DNA from: Lolliginicoccus suaedae
GTDB lineage: Bacteria > Actinomycetota > Actinomycetes > Mycobacteriales > Mycobacteriaceae
DNA: 64,000 bases
NCBI RefSeq assembly: GCF_008312885.1
Contig: NZ_VSSO01000003.1
Location: 310,001-374,000, forward strand
Direction of reading: 5' to 3'
Shown here: in pieces, positions 55,140 to 64,000 of the stretch
Numbering within the stretch: position 1 is the stretch's first letter
Layout: each line of letters opens with the position of its first letter
Translations under genes and position numbers: made by a program
Notes under the pieces: model-generated
What the model was told of the DNA's origin: nothing
Databases searched by the model: none
Seen by the model: only the letters and a program-made list of their open reading frames with translations

Positions 55140-57737
55140 CTAGAGCTTCACCATGGGCACGCCGCCGGCGAGCATCAGCGTCATCGTCCCGGCGCCACGG
55201 AAGTCAATGGTCGCCCGGGTCATCGCACCGTTGCCCTCGGTGCTGACGACGGTACCGAGACCGAACGAGTCATGACTGACGCGGTCGCCGACGGAGAGCT
55301 CGAGCATGGGGCGCCGTTGCCGCGCCCGGGGCAGGGACGGAGCCGCCTCGGTCGGCTTGTCCGTTCCACCGCGCGAGGACCAGCCGCCCTGGCCTGCCCC
55401 GCGCTGCCCCCAGCCTCCCTGGCTCCCGCCGAACTGCCCGGCCCCGAAGTGGCTGGCTCCGAGCTGGGCGCTGCCGAACTGGCTGGCAGGGCTCGGAGCC
55501 AGGCGCCGCCAGTCGATCAGCTGCTCGGGGATCTCCTGGAGGAACCGGGACTCGGGGTTCGCGGTGGGCTGCCCCCACGCGGACCGGGTGACCGCCCGCG
55601 TCAGGTACAGGCGCTGCTTCGCGCGGGTGATGCCGACATAGGCGAGGCGCCGCTCCTCGGAGAGCTCATCATTGTTGCCCAGCGAGCGCATGTGCGGGAA
55701 CTGGCCGTCCTCCCACCCCGTGACGAACACGACCGGGAACTCGAGCCCCTTCGCGGTGTGCAGCGTCATGAGCGTGACGACACCGGAATCGGACTCGGGG
55801 ATCTGGTCGGAATCCGCGACCAGCGATACCCGCTCGAGGAATGCTGCCAGGGTGCCGGGCTCGGGCTCGCCCTCGGCGGCGGTGACGCCCTCGGCGCGCA
55901 GCCGCATCGACTCGTGGCTGTACTCGGCGGCCACGCTGACGAGCTCGTTGAGGTTGTCGAGCCGGGCCCCGTCCTGGGGATCGTTGCTGGCCTCGAGCTC
56001 GGCCCGGTAGCCGGTGCGGTCCAGGATCATCTCGACGAGCCGACCTAGGTCCAGATCGTCGCCGCTGGCAGGTCCATCGCCGGAGCCATCACGATCGGCG
56101 GCGAGCGGAGCCCGCAGCTCATCGAGCAGTTCCACGAACCCGCCGATCGCTCGCTGGGCCCGCGTGCCGAGCAGGGCGACCTTGCCCGCAGCCGCCTCGC
56201 CAAGAGCGGCGCCGAAGCCGACCCCCCGCTGCTCGGCATGCACCGAGACGCACGCCACGGCACGATCACCGATGCCGCGGCGCGGCGTGTTGATGATCCG
56301 CCGCAGGCTCACCGTGTCATCCGGGTTGGCCAGCACCCGCAGGTAGGCGACGATGTCGCGGACTTCCTTGCGCTCGTAGAACCGCACGCTGCCCACGACC
56401 TTGTACGGCATTCCGTGCCGGATGAGGATCTCCTCGAGGGCGCGGGAGGAATTGTTGGTGCGGTAGAAGATGGCGATATCGGAGTAGTCGAGCTCACCAG
56501 CATCGGTGAGCTGGTCGATCTCGGAAACGACGAACGTGGCCTCGTCATGCTCGTTGTCGGCGACGTAGCCGACGATCAGCTCGCCCGCCCCGGCATCGGT
56601 CCACAGCTTCTTGGGCCGCCGCCCCTCGTTGCGGGCGATCACCGAGTTCGCGGCGGTCAGGATGTTCTGGGTGGAGCGATAGTTCTGCTCGAGCAGGATG
56701 GTCGTCGCATCCGTGAAGTCGCGCTCGAACTCGATGATGTTGCGGATCGTCGCGCCCCGGAAGGCATAGATCGACTGGTCGGCGTCGCCCACCACGCACA
56801 GCTCAGCAGAGGCGATGCCGTCCGTCTTGTTGGTGCCGGCCCCGCACAGCTCGCGCACGAGCACGTACTGCGCGTGGTTGGTGTCCTGGTACTCGTCGAC
56901 GAGGATGTGCCGGAACCGCCGGTGATAGTAGGCGGCGACATCGGGGTACTGCTGGAGCAGCCGCACCGTCTCGCTGATCAGATCGTCGAAGTCCACCGCG
57001 TTCGCCTCGCGCAGGCGCCGCTGGTAGATGCCGTAGACGCGGGCCACCACACGCGGCAGCTCGCCCGGAGCGCTCTCGGCATCATCGGCAGCACGAGCGG
57101 GATCGATCAGCTCGTTCTTGAGGTTGGAGATCTGCCCGGCCAGGGAGCGGGGGGTGAATCGGCGCACGTCGAGCTCGAGATCCTTGGCGATCATGCCGAG
57201 CAGCCGGCGCGAATCATCAGCGTCGTAGATGGAGAAGTTGGTATTGAGCCCATCGACCAGCCCGGCCTGGGACCGCAAGATGCGCACGCAGGTGGAGTGG
57301 AACGTCGCCACCCACATGCTGGCCCCCACGGGCCCGATGCGCGCCGCGACGCGCTCGCGCATCTCGGCAGCAGCCTTGTTGGTGAAGGTGATCGCGAGGA
57401 TCTCCGAGGGCCGCGCGCCCCGGTGCGCGAGGAGGTAGGCGATGCGCCGGGTCAGCACCGCCGTCTTGCCCGAGCCAGCGCCCGCCACGATCAACAGGGG
57501 CGTGCCCGCATGGACGACGGCCTCATGCTGCGCGGGGTTGAGGCCCTCGAGGATCTGCCCCACCGCGCTCTGCCCCACCGCATCGCCGCCCGCTCCCGGC
57601 TGCGTCATAGGCGTGGAGGGCATCGCCCCGGCGGGCCATTGCCCAGCCGACCCGGTCGCGCTGCTGCCCCACCCGTGCTGGCCTGTACCAGAAAGAATGT
57701 TCCTCACCCCATGCCGTGCTGCTCGTCGCGGACCCAA
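55140..57737 (-). CDS. pcrA: ATP-dependent DNA helicase PcrA/UvrD1
   Basis: An 865-aa superfamily 1A helicase. Walker A GAGSGKT (86-92), DEYQDTNHAQY, GDADQSIYAFRGA, LEQNYRST and TLHTAKGLEFPVVFVTGW are all intact. The first ~55 residues and a Gly/Ser-rich stretch (about 745-800) are disordered. The C-terminal Tudor-like domain (VGDRVSHDSFGLGTV) ends VKL. It acts in nucleotide excision repair and removal of RecA filaments; Rv0949 homologue. ATG 57737 or GTG 57707 may be the true start. Confidence 0.96.
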   Translation of the reverse strand: MGPRRAARHGVRNILSGTGQHGWGSSATGSAGQWPAGAMPSTPMTQPGAGGDAVGQSAVGQILEGLNPAQHEAVVHAGTPLLIVAGAGSGKTAVLTRRIAYLLAHRGARPSEILAITFTNKAAAEMRERVAARIGPVGASMWVATFHSTCVRILRSQAGLVDGLNTNFSIYDADDSRRLLGMIAKDLELDVRRFTPRSLAGQISNLKNELIDPARAADDAESAPGELPRVVARVYGIYQRRLREANAVDFDDLISETVRLLQQYPDVAAYYHRRFRHILVDEYQDTNHAQYVLVRELCGAGTNKTDGIASAELCVVGDADQSIYAFRGATIRNIIEFERDFTDATTILLEQNYRSTQNILTAANSVIARNEGRRPKKLWTDAGAGELIVGYVADNEHDEATFVVSEIDQLTDAGELDYSDIAIFYRTNNSSRALEEILIRHGMPYKVVGSVRFYERKEVRDIVAYLRVLANPDDTVSLRRIINTPRRGIGDRAVACVSVHAEQRGVGFGAALGEAAAGKVALLGTRAQRAIGGFVELLDELRAPLAADRDGSGDGPASGDDLDLGRLVEMILDRTGYRAELEASNDPQDGARLDNLNELVSVAAEYSHESMRLRAEGVTAAEGEPEPGTLAAFLERVSLVADSDQIPESDSGVVTLMTLHTAKGLEFPVVFVTGWEDGQFPHMRSLGNNDELSEERRLAYVGITRAKQRLYLTRAVTRSAWGQPTANPESRFLQEIPEQLIDWRRLAPSPASQFGSAQLGASHFGAGQFGGSQGGWGQRGAGQGGWSSRGGTDKPTEAAPSLPRARQRRPMLELSVGDRVSHDSFGLGTVVSTEGNGAMTRATIDFRGAGTMTLMLAGGVPMVKL

Positions 57738-57894
57738 CCAGGATAAGGCCGTGCACCGACAACGCCCACCACGCGCGCCCGCCGCGCCACGATCGGGGAG
57801 AACCGGGCGAACGACGTGGCAGAATCAAAGGGCTACGCGAGCGCCGGGCCACGAGCCCGGGCAGCTCGACAGACGCCAGGACAGGGGATAGACG

Positions 57895-58212
57895 TTGACG
57901 ATGCCACCGCCCGACCACACTCCACCGATGAATGGGTCGAGCGAGCCGACCGTCGAGGGCACCGCGCCCGATATCGACGAGCTGCGCAAGGAGATCGATG
58001 ATCTCGACGCGCAGATCCTCCGTGCCATCAAGCGGCGCACGGAGGTCTCCCGCATCATCGGGCAGGTGCGGATGGCCTCCGGAGGGCCCCGGCTCGTGCA
58101 CAACCGCGAGATGCGGGTCATCGAGAGGTTCAGCGAGCTCGGCCCCGAGGGCCACACCCTCGCGATGCTGCTGCTGCGGCTCGGCCGCGGACGCCTCGGC
58201 CGGGATCGCTAG
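57895..58212 (+). CDS. Chorismate mutase, AroQ-delta type
   Basis: A 105-aa helical mutase converting chorismate to prephenate. IDELRKEIDDLDAQILRAIK, RRTEVSRIIGQVRMASGGPR and the C-terminal LLLRLGRGRLG segment are typical of the mycobacterial intracellular enzyme (Rv0948c). That C-terminal segment contacts and is activated by DAHP synthase. TTG 57895 (AGGGG upstream) or ATG 57901 starts the gene. Divergent from pcrA, upstream of pgi. Confidence 0.92.
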   Translation: MTMPPPDHTPPMNGSSEPTVEGTAPDIDELRKEIDDLDAQILRAIKRRTEVSRIIGQVRMASGGPRLVHNREMRVIERFSELGPEGHTLAMLLLRLGRGRLGRDR

Positions 58213-58290
58213 CCACGTTGCGCTGAAGCCTCGTCGCGCACCGTCTAGGCTCGATCGCACGGGACCAGACGAGACCCCGAGGAGCGCACG

Positions 58291-59985
58291 GTGACGCACA
58301 CCCCCGAAGAGCAGGACGTTTCCATCCCGCGCGCGCCACGGCCAGTGCGTGGCACCCCTCAGTGGAACGCGCTGGCGAGCCACATGCCCACCGTGCGGGC
58401 GCGCACGCTGCGCGAGCTGTTCGCCGCCGAGCCGGATCGCGCCGCGACCATGCGGATCAGCGCGGGCGACCTGCACATCGATTACGCGAAGCAGCGCGTC
58501 GACGCGACTGGGCTGTCCCTGCTGTCCTCCGTCGCGGACGCGGCGGGCGTCACCGGCCAGCGCGACGCGATGTTCCGCGGCGAGCGGATCAACACCACCG
58601 AGGACCGCGCCGTGCTGCATACCGCATTGCGCCTGCCCCGCTCCGCGAGCCTGATCGTCGACGGCACCGATGTGGTCGCCGAGGTGCATGAGGTGCTCGA
58701 CCGCATGGGGGGCTTCACCGATCGGGTGCGCTCCGGCGAGCATCGCGGCGCCACGGGCGAGCGCCTCACCACTGTCGTCAATATCGGCATCGGCGGATCC
58801 GACCTCGGTCCCGCGATGGCCAGCGAGGCCTTGCGCCACTATTCCGACGCTGGGATCACCGCGTACTTCGTCTCCAACGTCGACCCCGCGGACCTCACCA
58901 CGGTGCTCGCGAGGATCGACCCCGCCCGGACCTTGTTCATCATCGCGTCGAAAACCTTCTCCACGCTCGAGACCCTGTCGAACGCGCAGGTCGCCCGGCG
59001 CTGGCTCATCGAGGGGCTCGGCGGCGACGACTCGGCGGTGGCGCGGCATTTCGTGGCGGTCTCCACGAACGCCGAGAAGGTGGCCGCGTTCGGCATCGAC
59101 ACCACCAACATGTTCGGCTTCTGGGACTGGGTGGGCGGCCGCTACTCGGTGGGCTCGGCTATCGGGCTATCGCTCATGCTGCGCATCGGCCGCGAGCGGT
59201 TCGGCGAGTTCCTGGCCGGCATGCACCTGATAGATCAGCACTTCCGCGAGGCCCCTCTGGCGCGCAACGCTCCCGTCGTGCTCGGGATGCTCGGCGTGAT
59301 GAATAGCGAGTTCCTCGGCGCGCAGTCCCGCGTGGTGCTCCCCTACTCCAACGATCTCGCCCGCTTCCCTGCCTACCTGCAGCAGCTCACCATGGAGTCC
59401 AACGGGAAATCAGTGCGCCTCGACGGCACCGCGGTCGACGGCAGCACCGGGGAGATCTACTGGGGCGAGCCCGGCACCAACGGGCAGCACGCGTTCTACC
59501 AGTTGCTCCACCAGGGCACCCGGCTCGTGCCCGCCGACTTCATCGGCTTCGCCGAGCCCACCGACGACCTGCTCACCGATGACGGATCCAGCATGCATGA
59601 CCTGCTCATGGCAAACTTCCTCGCGCAGTCGCAGGTGCTCGCGCTCGGGCGCACCGCCGAGGAGATCTCCGCCGATGGCACCGAGCCGAGCCTGGTCCCG
59701 CACAAGGTCATGCCCGGCAACCGGCCCAGCACCACCATCCTCGCGCCCCGGCTCACTCCATCAGTGCTCGGGCAGCTCATCGCCCTCTACGAGCACCAGG
59801 TACTGGTCCAGGGCACCGTGTGCGGCATCAATCCGTTCGATCAGTGGGGCGTCGAGCTTGGCAAGACCCAGGCCAAGGAGCTTCTGCCACGCATCACTGG
59901 CGCCACCGCGGACACGCACGGCAGCGATATCGATGGCTCCACCGAGGCCCTGATCGCCCGCTACCGGTCCTGGCGCGGCCGCTGA
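58291..59985 (+). CDS. pgi: Glucose-6-phosphate isomerase
   Basis: A 564-aa [19 protein letters not shown] (sugar-phosphate site), [13 protein letters not shown] (phosphate binding), [24 protein letters not shown] segment and the C-terminal [10 protein letters not shown] are present. It interconverts glucose-6-P and fructose-6-P. GTG 58291 has GAGGAG upstream. Its stop overlaps the next gene (TGATG). Confidence 0.97.
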   Translation: MTHTPEEQDVSIPRAPRPVRGTPQWNALASHMPTVRARTLRELFAAEPDRAATMRISAGDLHIDYAKQRVDATGLSLLSSVADAAGVTGQRDAMFRGERINTTEDRAVLHTALRLPRSASLIVDGTDVVAEVHEVLDRMGGFTDRVRSGEHRGATGERLTTVVNIGIGGSDLGPAMASEALRHYSDAGITAYFVSNVDPADLTTVLARIDPARTLFIIASKTFSTLETLSNAQVARRWLIEGLGGDDSAVARHFVAVSTNAEKVAAFGIDTTNMFGFWDWVGGRYSVGSAIGLSLMLRIGRERFGEFLAGMHLIDQHFREAPLARNAPVVLGMLGVMNSEFLGAQSRVVLPYSNDLARFPAYLQQLTMESNGKSVRLDGTAVDGSTGEIYWGEPGTNGQHAFYQLLHQGTRLVPADFIGFAEPTDDLLTDDGSSMHDLLMANFLAQSQVLALGRTAEEISADGTEPSLVPHKVMPGNRPSTTILAPRLTPSVLGQLIALYEHQVLVQGTVCGINPFDQWGVELGKTQAKELLPRITGATADTHGSDIDGSTEALIARYRSWRGR

Positions 59986-61433
59986 TGGCGCTCGCCGGTG
60001 ACGGAGGCACCTACCTGAGCCTCGTCGATATGCATTTCCTGCGGACCCACCGCGGCCACGGCATGCCGGTGGTCATGCAGGGGATCTGGATGTTCGACGA
60101 GACAGTCGACGAGACCACCTTGTCGCAGCTGCATCGCCGGCTGGCCAGCGGGCCGCTCAATCGGCGCGTCATCAAGCCCCTCGTCCCAGGTGCTCGTCAC
60201 TACTGGGCTCTGGGCTCGAGCATCGCGCCCATCCACTACACGCGCCATGCCATCCCGCGCGACCGGGTCATCGAGTGGGCCGATGAGCGCACCCTCACCC
60301 GGCTCAATCCCGAGCATGGCATTGGCTGGGAGCTCAGTGTGGCCCGCATCGACGATGGTGGCACGATCATCTCGCTGGTGTGCTCGCATGCCCTGACCGA
60401 CGCTCGTGGCCTCATCGCTGCCCTCGACGCTGCTGTCACGGGAAAGCAGGAGAGTCGCGCGGGCCTCGTGCGGCGCCGGTCGCTCGGCAACGAGCTGCGC
60501 GATGCTGCCACCCAGTACTGGCAGTTCCTCATCGGATCGCTGCTTGCCTTCTACGCGATCTTCGTGCAGGGCACCAATCGCGATGAGATCGTCCGGCACA
60601 TGCGCCGCAACCGGGTGGACGTGCTGCGCCGCAAGCGGGCCGCCACCATCGCTGGATCGGGCCAGCTGCCGGCCCATTGGCGGGAGGCGACGACCATCAT
60701 CGACGTGATGGCCAGCGAGTGGGATGCGGTCGCGGCCCGCTCCAACGGAACGCCCAACAGCCTGCTGGTGTGCGTCGTGTCGAACCTCATGTACAGCAGT
60801 GGCGCGAAGGGCCTCCACGAGCCAGTGACGATCGGCATGCCGTTCGATACCTCTGGCGACGAAGCCACCGGCGCACCGATGCGGTCCAATGCACTGACGT
60901 TGTCGACCATCACGTGGGCGCCTCGCGGCAGCCGCTACGGCGAGCTGTTCCTGCTGCGGGACCAGGCCCGCGAGGCGTTCCAGCGGACCTCCGCGAGCAC
61001 GATCCCCGAGGCGGCGCGCCCAGCCGGGTTCCCGCTCGCCACGCTCAACATCGTCCCTGATCGGGTGGCCACCAAGCTAACGAGCTCGAGCTCGATCACC
61101 GAAGCAGTCGCGTCGCACGTCGGCACGCTGCCCGAGTCGCTCACCCATCTCGGCAAGTATCCGGTGGCCTCCAGCGCGGCGCGGGCCGCCCACCCGAGGT
61201 TCCCCGCCGAGGAAGCGCTCGCCGGGCGGCTGGTGATCGACGCCTGCTTGCTGCGCAATGGCGACCACTACACCCTGGCCGTCAACGGCGTGGACCCGGT
61301 GCGCTTCCCCACCTCGCGGGGCCTGCGCTCGCTGGTCATCAAGGAACTGGAGAAGTGGGGGCTCGTGCCGCAGAGCTGGGACAGCAACGAACCAGGACTG
61401 GGCATCCCCGGCGGTCCCTCTGCCCTGTTCTAG
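59985..61433 (+). CDS. Putative condensation/WS-DGAT-like acyltransferase
   Basis: ATG 59985 overlaps the pgi stop by one base (TGATG), giving 482 aa. It resembles CoA-dependent acyltransferases of the condensation/WS-DGAT fold: LSLVDMHFLRTHRG at the start and SHALTDARG (134-142) at the place of HHxxxDG. The first histidine is Ser134; H135 and D139 are kept. Later VCVVSNLMYSS and IGMPFDTSGDEATGAPMRSN fit the fold. It could form esters or amides, or bind acyl groups without catalysis. Substrate unknown. Confidence 0.6.
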   Translation: MALAGDGGTYLSLVDMHFLRTHRGHGMPVVMQGIWMFDETVDETTLSQLHRRLASGPLNRRVIKPLVPGARHYWALGSSIAPIHYTRHAIPRDRVIEWADERTLTRLNPEHGIGWELSVARIDDGGTIISLVCSHALTDARGLIAALDAAVTGKQESRAGLVRRRSLGNELRDAATQYWQFLIGSLLAFYAIFVQGTNRDEIVRHMRRNRVDVLRRKRAATIAGSGQLPAHWREATTIIDVMASEWDAVAARSNGTPNSLLVCVVSNLMYSSGAKGLHEPVTIGMPFDTSGDEATGAPMRSNALTLSTITWAPRGSRYGELFLLRDQAREAFQRTSASTIPEAARPAGFPLATLNIVPDRVATKLTSSSSITEAVASHVGTLPESLTHLGKYPVASSAARAAHPRFPAEEALAGRLVIDACLLRNGDHYTLAVNGVDPVRFPTSRGLRSLVIKELEKWGLVPQSWDSNEPGLGIPGGPSALF

Positions 61434-62215
61434 CTTGGCAGGGCTGCTGGTTCGTCCCGCCGCACGAGGTAGGTGTCCATCACCCAGCCCGCAGCATCCC
61501 GAGCGGCCTCGCGGGCCCGCGCGATCGCCGGTGCAGCCTCGGCGATAGGTCCGGAGACGAGCTGCTCGGAGCGGGTGCCAAGGTTGGCGCCCCACCAGAT
61601 GTGCCAGGCGCCGGGCTCGCGCTCCTCGAGGGCGGCGTAGCTGTGGCGCGCGTCGAGCATGACGATCGCGTTGGCGACCCCCGGCGGCAATCCCTGCGAG
61701 AGCTGGCGGCCCGTGGTGATGTGGATCGCCTCCCCGATGCGATTGAGAGGGATGCGGTGCCGCGCGGCGAGCGCCTGGACGCTGGTGATGCCAGGAACGA
61801 CCTCCACGGCGAGAGGGACGCGGGCGTCGTGCTGCACCTGCTCAAGAATGCGCAGGATGCTGTCATAGAGGGTGGGGTCGCCCCACACGAGGAAGGCACC
61901 CGTGCCGTGCTCGGGCACCGTCGCGGCGATGGTGTCGGCGAAAAGCGCCGCTCGGCGGGCATGCCAGTCCAGAACAGCATGCTCGTAATCATCGGGGGCC
62001 CGGTCGCGCGGCGGATCCTCGAGCTCGACGACCTCGTAGCCCGCGTCGGGACGGTGCGTGGCGAGCAGGGCGCGCCGCAGGTCCACGAGGTCGCGCTTGG
62101 CCTCGCCCTTGTCGACGATGAGGAATACATCGGCCCGCTTGATCGCGTCGATGGCCTGGAGGGTGAGCTGCCCAGGATCCCCCGCGCCGATACCGATGAC
62201 AAGTAGTGTCCGCAT
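61430..62215 (-). CDS. cobF: Precorrin-6A synthase (deacetylating)
   Basis: ATG 62215 with AGGGTGATC upstream gives 261 aa. The tetrapyrrole methylase fold is shown by IGIGAGDPGQLTLQAIDAIK, VWGDPTLYDSIL and VEVVPGITSVQALAARH (SAM binding). CobF methylates precorrin-5 at C1 with loss of acetate in aerobic cobalamin synthesis. No other cob genes are nearby; the gene converges on the upstream neighbour, sharing a CTAG with its stop. Confidence 0.93.
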   Translation of the reverse strand: MRTLLVIGIGAGDPGQLTLQAIDAIKRADVFLIVDKGEAKRDLVDLRRALLATHRPDAGYEVVELEDPPRDRAPDDYEHAVLDWHARRAALFADTIAATVPEHGTGAFLVWGDPTLYDSILRILEQVQHDARVPLAVEVVPGITSVQALAARHRIPLNRIGEAIHITTGRQLSQGLPPGVANAIVMLDARHSYAALEEREPGAWHIWWGANLGTRSEQLVSGPIAEAAPAIARAREAARDAAGWVMDTYLVRRDEPAALPS

Positions 62216-62265
62216 GGCGATCACCCTGCCAGACGGTCCAGGCCTGGCGTGAAGCCGTCCCGCGG

Positions 62266-62934
62266 CTACCCGAGCGTGGCTGCTCCGGGCTCGCGAACCG
62301 GGCGTGCCTCGAGCGCGCCACTGAGGCTCGGCAGCTCCATCAGCTCGGTGACGAACACGCGCAGCTTCTCGGGGCTCTCGGTATCGACAACGCCGGGCGT
62401 GGTGATCAACGAGGTGACGACGCGGTAGATCCACTCCGCCATCGGAACGAGGGCACGCTCATCCATCTCGGCCGCGTCGCCGCGCGTGAAGTACGGCGAC
62501 ATGAACGCGGCGACCCGCTCGATGAGGGGCTGCCCCTGCGAGGTCAGCAGGTGCGTCACGACCTGCGGATCCTCCTTGAGCGACTTCTGCAGCAGCTCAT
62601 GCTCGCGGGCATAGCTCACGACGAAGACGACACTGTCGACAAGCCGCGCCTTCGCGTGGGTGCCACCCTCGATGACCGGGCGCAACCGATTGAGGAAGCT
62701 ATTGACCTCACGCTCGAACAGGGCCTCGATGATGGCGGTCTGGTCGCCGAAGTACTTGTAGACGGTGGGTCGTGACAGGCCAGCGCGCTTGGCGATCGCG
62801 GCGTGCACCCGGGCGCGGAAGCCAGACTGCATCAGGCACTCCTCCGCAGCGTCCAGGATGCGCGAGCAGATCTCGTTGCGACGCAGCATGTCCACGGTCG
62901 GTCGCACAGGATTCATCGATTGCAAGTTGCTCAC
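62266..62934 (-). CDS. TetR family transcriptional regulator
   Basis: A ~222-aa TetR protein. The N-terminal HTH reads ICSRILDAAEECLMQSGF, then IAKRAGLSRPTVYKYFGDQTA. The C-terminal ligand-binding part is helical. The start is uncertain: GTG 62934 (GGGGA upstream), TTG 62946 or ATG 62916. Targets unknown; cobF lies just downstream on the same strand, 50 bases away. Confidence 0.85.
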   Translation of the reverse strand: MSNLQSMNPVRPTVDMLRRNEICSRILDAAEECLMQSGFRARVHAAIAKRAGLSRPTVYKYFGDQTAIIEALFEREVNSFLNRLRPVIEGGTHAKARLVDSVVFVVSYAREHELLQKSLKEDPQVVTHLLTSQGQPLIERVAAFMSPYFTRGDAAEMDERALVPMAEWIYRVVTSLITTPGVVDTESPEKLRVFVTELMELPSLSGALEARPVREPGAATLG

Positions 62935-63246
62935 TTCTATCCCCAACTGTCCCTCTGGGCCTCTCTGGCCCGGTTCTTCACCCAGCGTTGACGATATGCG
63001 CCACTGTGTTCACGCCCTGCTGAGTCTAGACAACGGAAACCCGAAATGACGAGCACTTATGCGACAAGGTTCGTTGTCACAATCGCCGATGCACTACTAG
63101 GCGGGACACTTGTTCACGTGGTGTAACACCGCTCGGGCCGCGCGGAAACGGACACACGGCCGCTTCCCCCGTCGACACCAGCGCTCCGGGTCGCGCGTGC
63201 GAGCCCGCCCGCCCTCGCGGTACACTCTTTCCCGCGCGCCGCGCAC
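62935..63246. other. Intergenic gap upstream of tRNA-Arg
   Basis: About 310 bases with no gene that can be supported. Contains the TetR promoter region on the left; the right part should hold the tRNA-Arg promoter. Confidence 0.5.
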
Positions 63247-63320
63247 GCCCTCGTAGCTCAGTCGGATAGAGCGGGACTCTCCTAAAGTCCAGGCCACAGG
63301 TTCGATTCCTGTCGGGGGCA
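63247..63320 (+). tRNA. tRNA-Arg(CCT)
   Basis: A 74-nt cloverleaf: acceptor GCCCTCG/CGGGGGC (one T-G pair), D-arm GCTC/GAGC, anticodon stem GGACT/AGTCC with loop CTCCTAA (anticodon CCT), T-arm ACAGG-TTCGATT-CCTGT. CCA is not encoded. tRNA-Arg(CCT) genes are frequent integration sites, but no attachment duplication is visible to 64000. Confidence 0.94.
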
Positions 63321-63496
63321 CTCATCCCCCTCCAGCCTCGCAGTGACCCCGCTCACTCCCTCGCCCCGACATGGCGAACACCTCAGCGCATCCTTTACTT
63401 GCGGATGAAACTTTCTGGCCCTCGCTAGCGACAATCAAGGTGACGACACTTCCGCCCTATCGCGAAGGATCACCCGATCAGAATGCTCCGCGCTTC

Positions 63497-64000
63497 ATGA
63501 ACACTCCCCCGTCCGTCGTGCCCGGATCGTGGCTCCTTGGGGATCCTGCCGAGCATCCGCGCGACCGGCTGCGCATCCAATTGCTGCTCACAGCGCTCCT
63601 GCTCGTCGCCAACGGCGTGGGGGTAGCGAGCGTGATCGCCTACCTGACGCTGGTGGTGCCCGGCCCGATGGTATTCGCTCCGCGCTTCGCGGAGCTGAAC
63701 TTCATCGCGGTGCCGACGTACTTGATCGCGGCGTTCCTCGTGGGCGGCCTGTTCGCGACGCAGCGGGCCACCCGCGAGCTGCGGTGGGCGATCGAGGGCA
63801 CGGTGCCGAATGATGCCCAGCAGCGATCCGCGCTCGCGATGCCGTGGCGCCTGACCGTGATCCAGGCCGCGCTCTGGATCCTCGGCACGGTCCTGTTCGC
63901 GCTCGGGTACGGCTCGGTCGACGGCTCTGTCGGCATCCGGGTCGCGCTGACCGCCGGCGGGACGAGCGTGGTGGTGAGCGTGATGGTGTACCTGCTCAGC
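63497..64000 (+). CDS. Partial: N-terminus of a membrane protein resembling class III adenylate cyclases
   Basis: ATG 63497 opens a frame that is still open at the window edge (168 codons). It starts MNTPPSVVPGSWLLGDPAEH and has four membrane helices (about 27-50, 60-85, 118-138, 148-168). The opening followed by helix IQLLLTALLLVANGVGVASV resembles the six-helix anchors of mycobacterial adenylate cyclases (Rv1318c/Rv3645 type), where HAMP and cyclase domains follow. The catalytic part is outside the window, so this is a tentative call. Confidence 0.5.
   Translation, partial: MNTPPSVVPGSWLLGDPAEHPRDRLRIQLLLTALLLVANGVGVASVIAYLTLVVPGPMVFAPRFAELNFIAVPTYLIAAFLVGGLFATQRATRELRWAIEGTVPNDAQQRSALAMPWRLTVIQAALWILGTVLFALGYGSVDGSVGIRVALTAGGTSVVVSVMVYLLS

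Noticed and set aside
57523..59049. Minus-strand frame opposite chorismate mutase and pgi
   Set aside because: Shadow of two confidently assigned genes and overlaps the pcrA promoter region.
1..64000. CRISPR array, rRNA operon, complete insertion sequence or prophage
   Set aside because: No regularly spaced direct repeats, no rRNA-like stretch, no transposase or phage structural gene was seen.

Overview
The window is high-GC actinobacterial chromosome, most likely from the Mycobacteriales. From about 31 to 62 kb the gene order matches the Mycobacterium tuberculosis Rv0946c-Rv0996 neighbourhood in reverse: pgi, chorismate mutase, pcrA/uvrD1, an M23 peptidase, sucCD, a DUF6350 membrane protein, purN, purH, then rpmF, mprAB, pepD, moaB, mscL, an FmdB protein, 5-FCL, galU, a moeA-like glp, rimJ and sepX/glpR. 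DUF3558 and EspC-like type VII secretion proteins, a WS/DGAT acyltransferase and a deazaflavin-type enzyme fit the same order. The genus cannot be fixed from the sequence alone.

Region 1 (1-15.6 kb, minus strand) is a tightly overlapping, visibly more AT-rich operon. Its order (SNF2-like helicase, RecQ-like helicase, a ~300-aa protein, a ~1000-aa P-loop ATPase, a 240-aa protein, a 1481-aa DExH helicase with a cysteine insert, a single-HKD phospholipase-D-like nuclease, then a truncated gene) matches dpdE-F-G-H-I-J-K-(D). This is the restriction half of the Dpd 7-deazapurine DNA modification/restriction system. The modification half (dpdA, dpdB and preQ0 synthesis genes) is not in the window and would be expected beyond its left edge. 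This is the most interesting locus here.

Region 2 (16.1-22.1 kb, minus strand) is a type VII secretion-associated cassette: a DUF3558 lipoprotein, a WXG/PPE-like protein with a Gly/Pro-rich tail, then an EspC-like protein, a 764-aa WXG-like protein and a lipoprotein joined by 4-nt overlaps. The last two share a short repeated module. Region 3 (22.2-28.9 kb) holds an ABC-2 transporter, a DesK/DesR-type two-component pair, an unusual two-part histidine kinase and an F420-type enzyme. It is bracketed by two copies of a ~70-bp palindrome. A tRNA-Ala follows.

Region 4 (29.2-42.8 kb) is core genome with an ACT-WS/DGAT fusion, cell-division genes (glp, sepX/glpR), envelope precursor and folate genes, mscL and the MprAB-PepD envelope-stress system. 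Region 5 (42.8-45.8 kb) is a divergent zinc-starvation cluster: mrf-rpmE2-rpmF on one side, rpmB2-rpmG2-rpsN2-rpsR2 on the other, with two Zur-box-like sites between. Region 6 (46-62.9 kb) carries purine, TCA-cycle, DNA-repair, shikimate and glycolysis genes plus cobF and a TetR regulator. A palindromic repeat flanks sucCD, and a structured leader precedes the M23 peptidase. The window ends with tRNA-Arg(CCT) and the start of a membrane protein resembling a class III cyclase.
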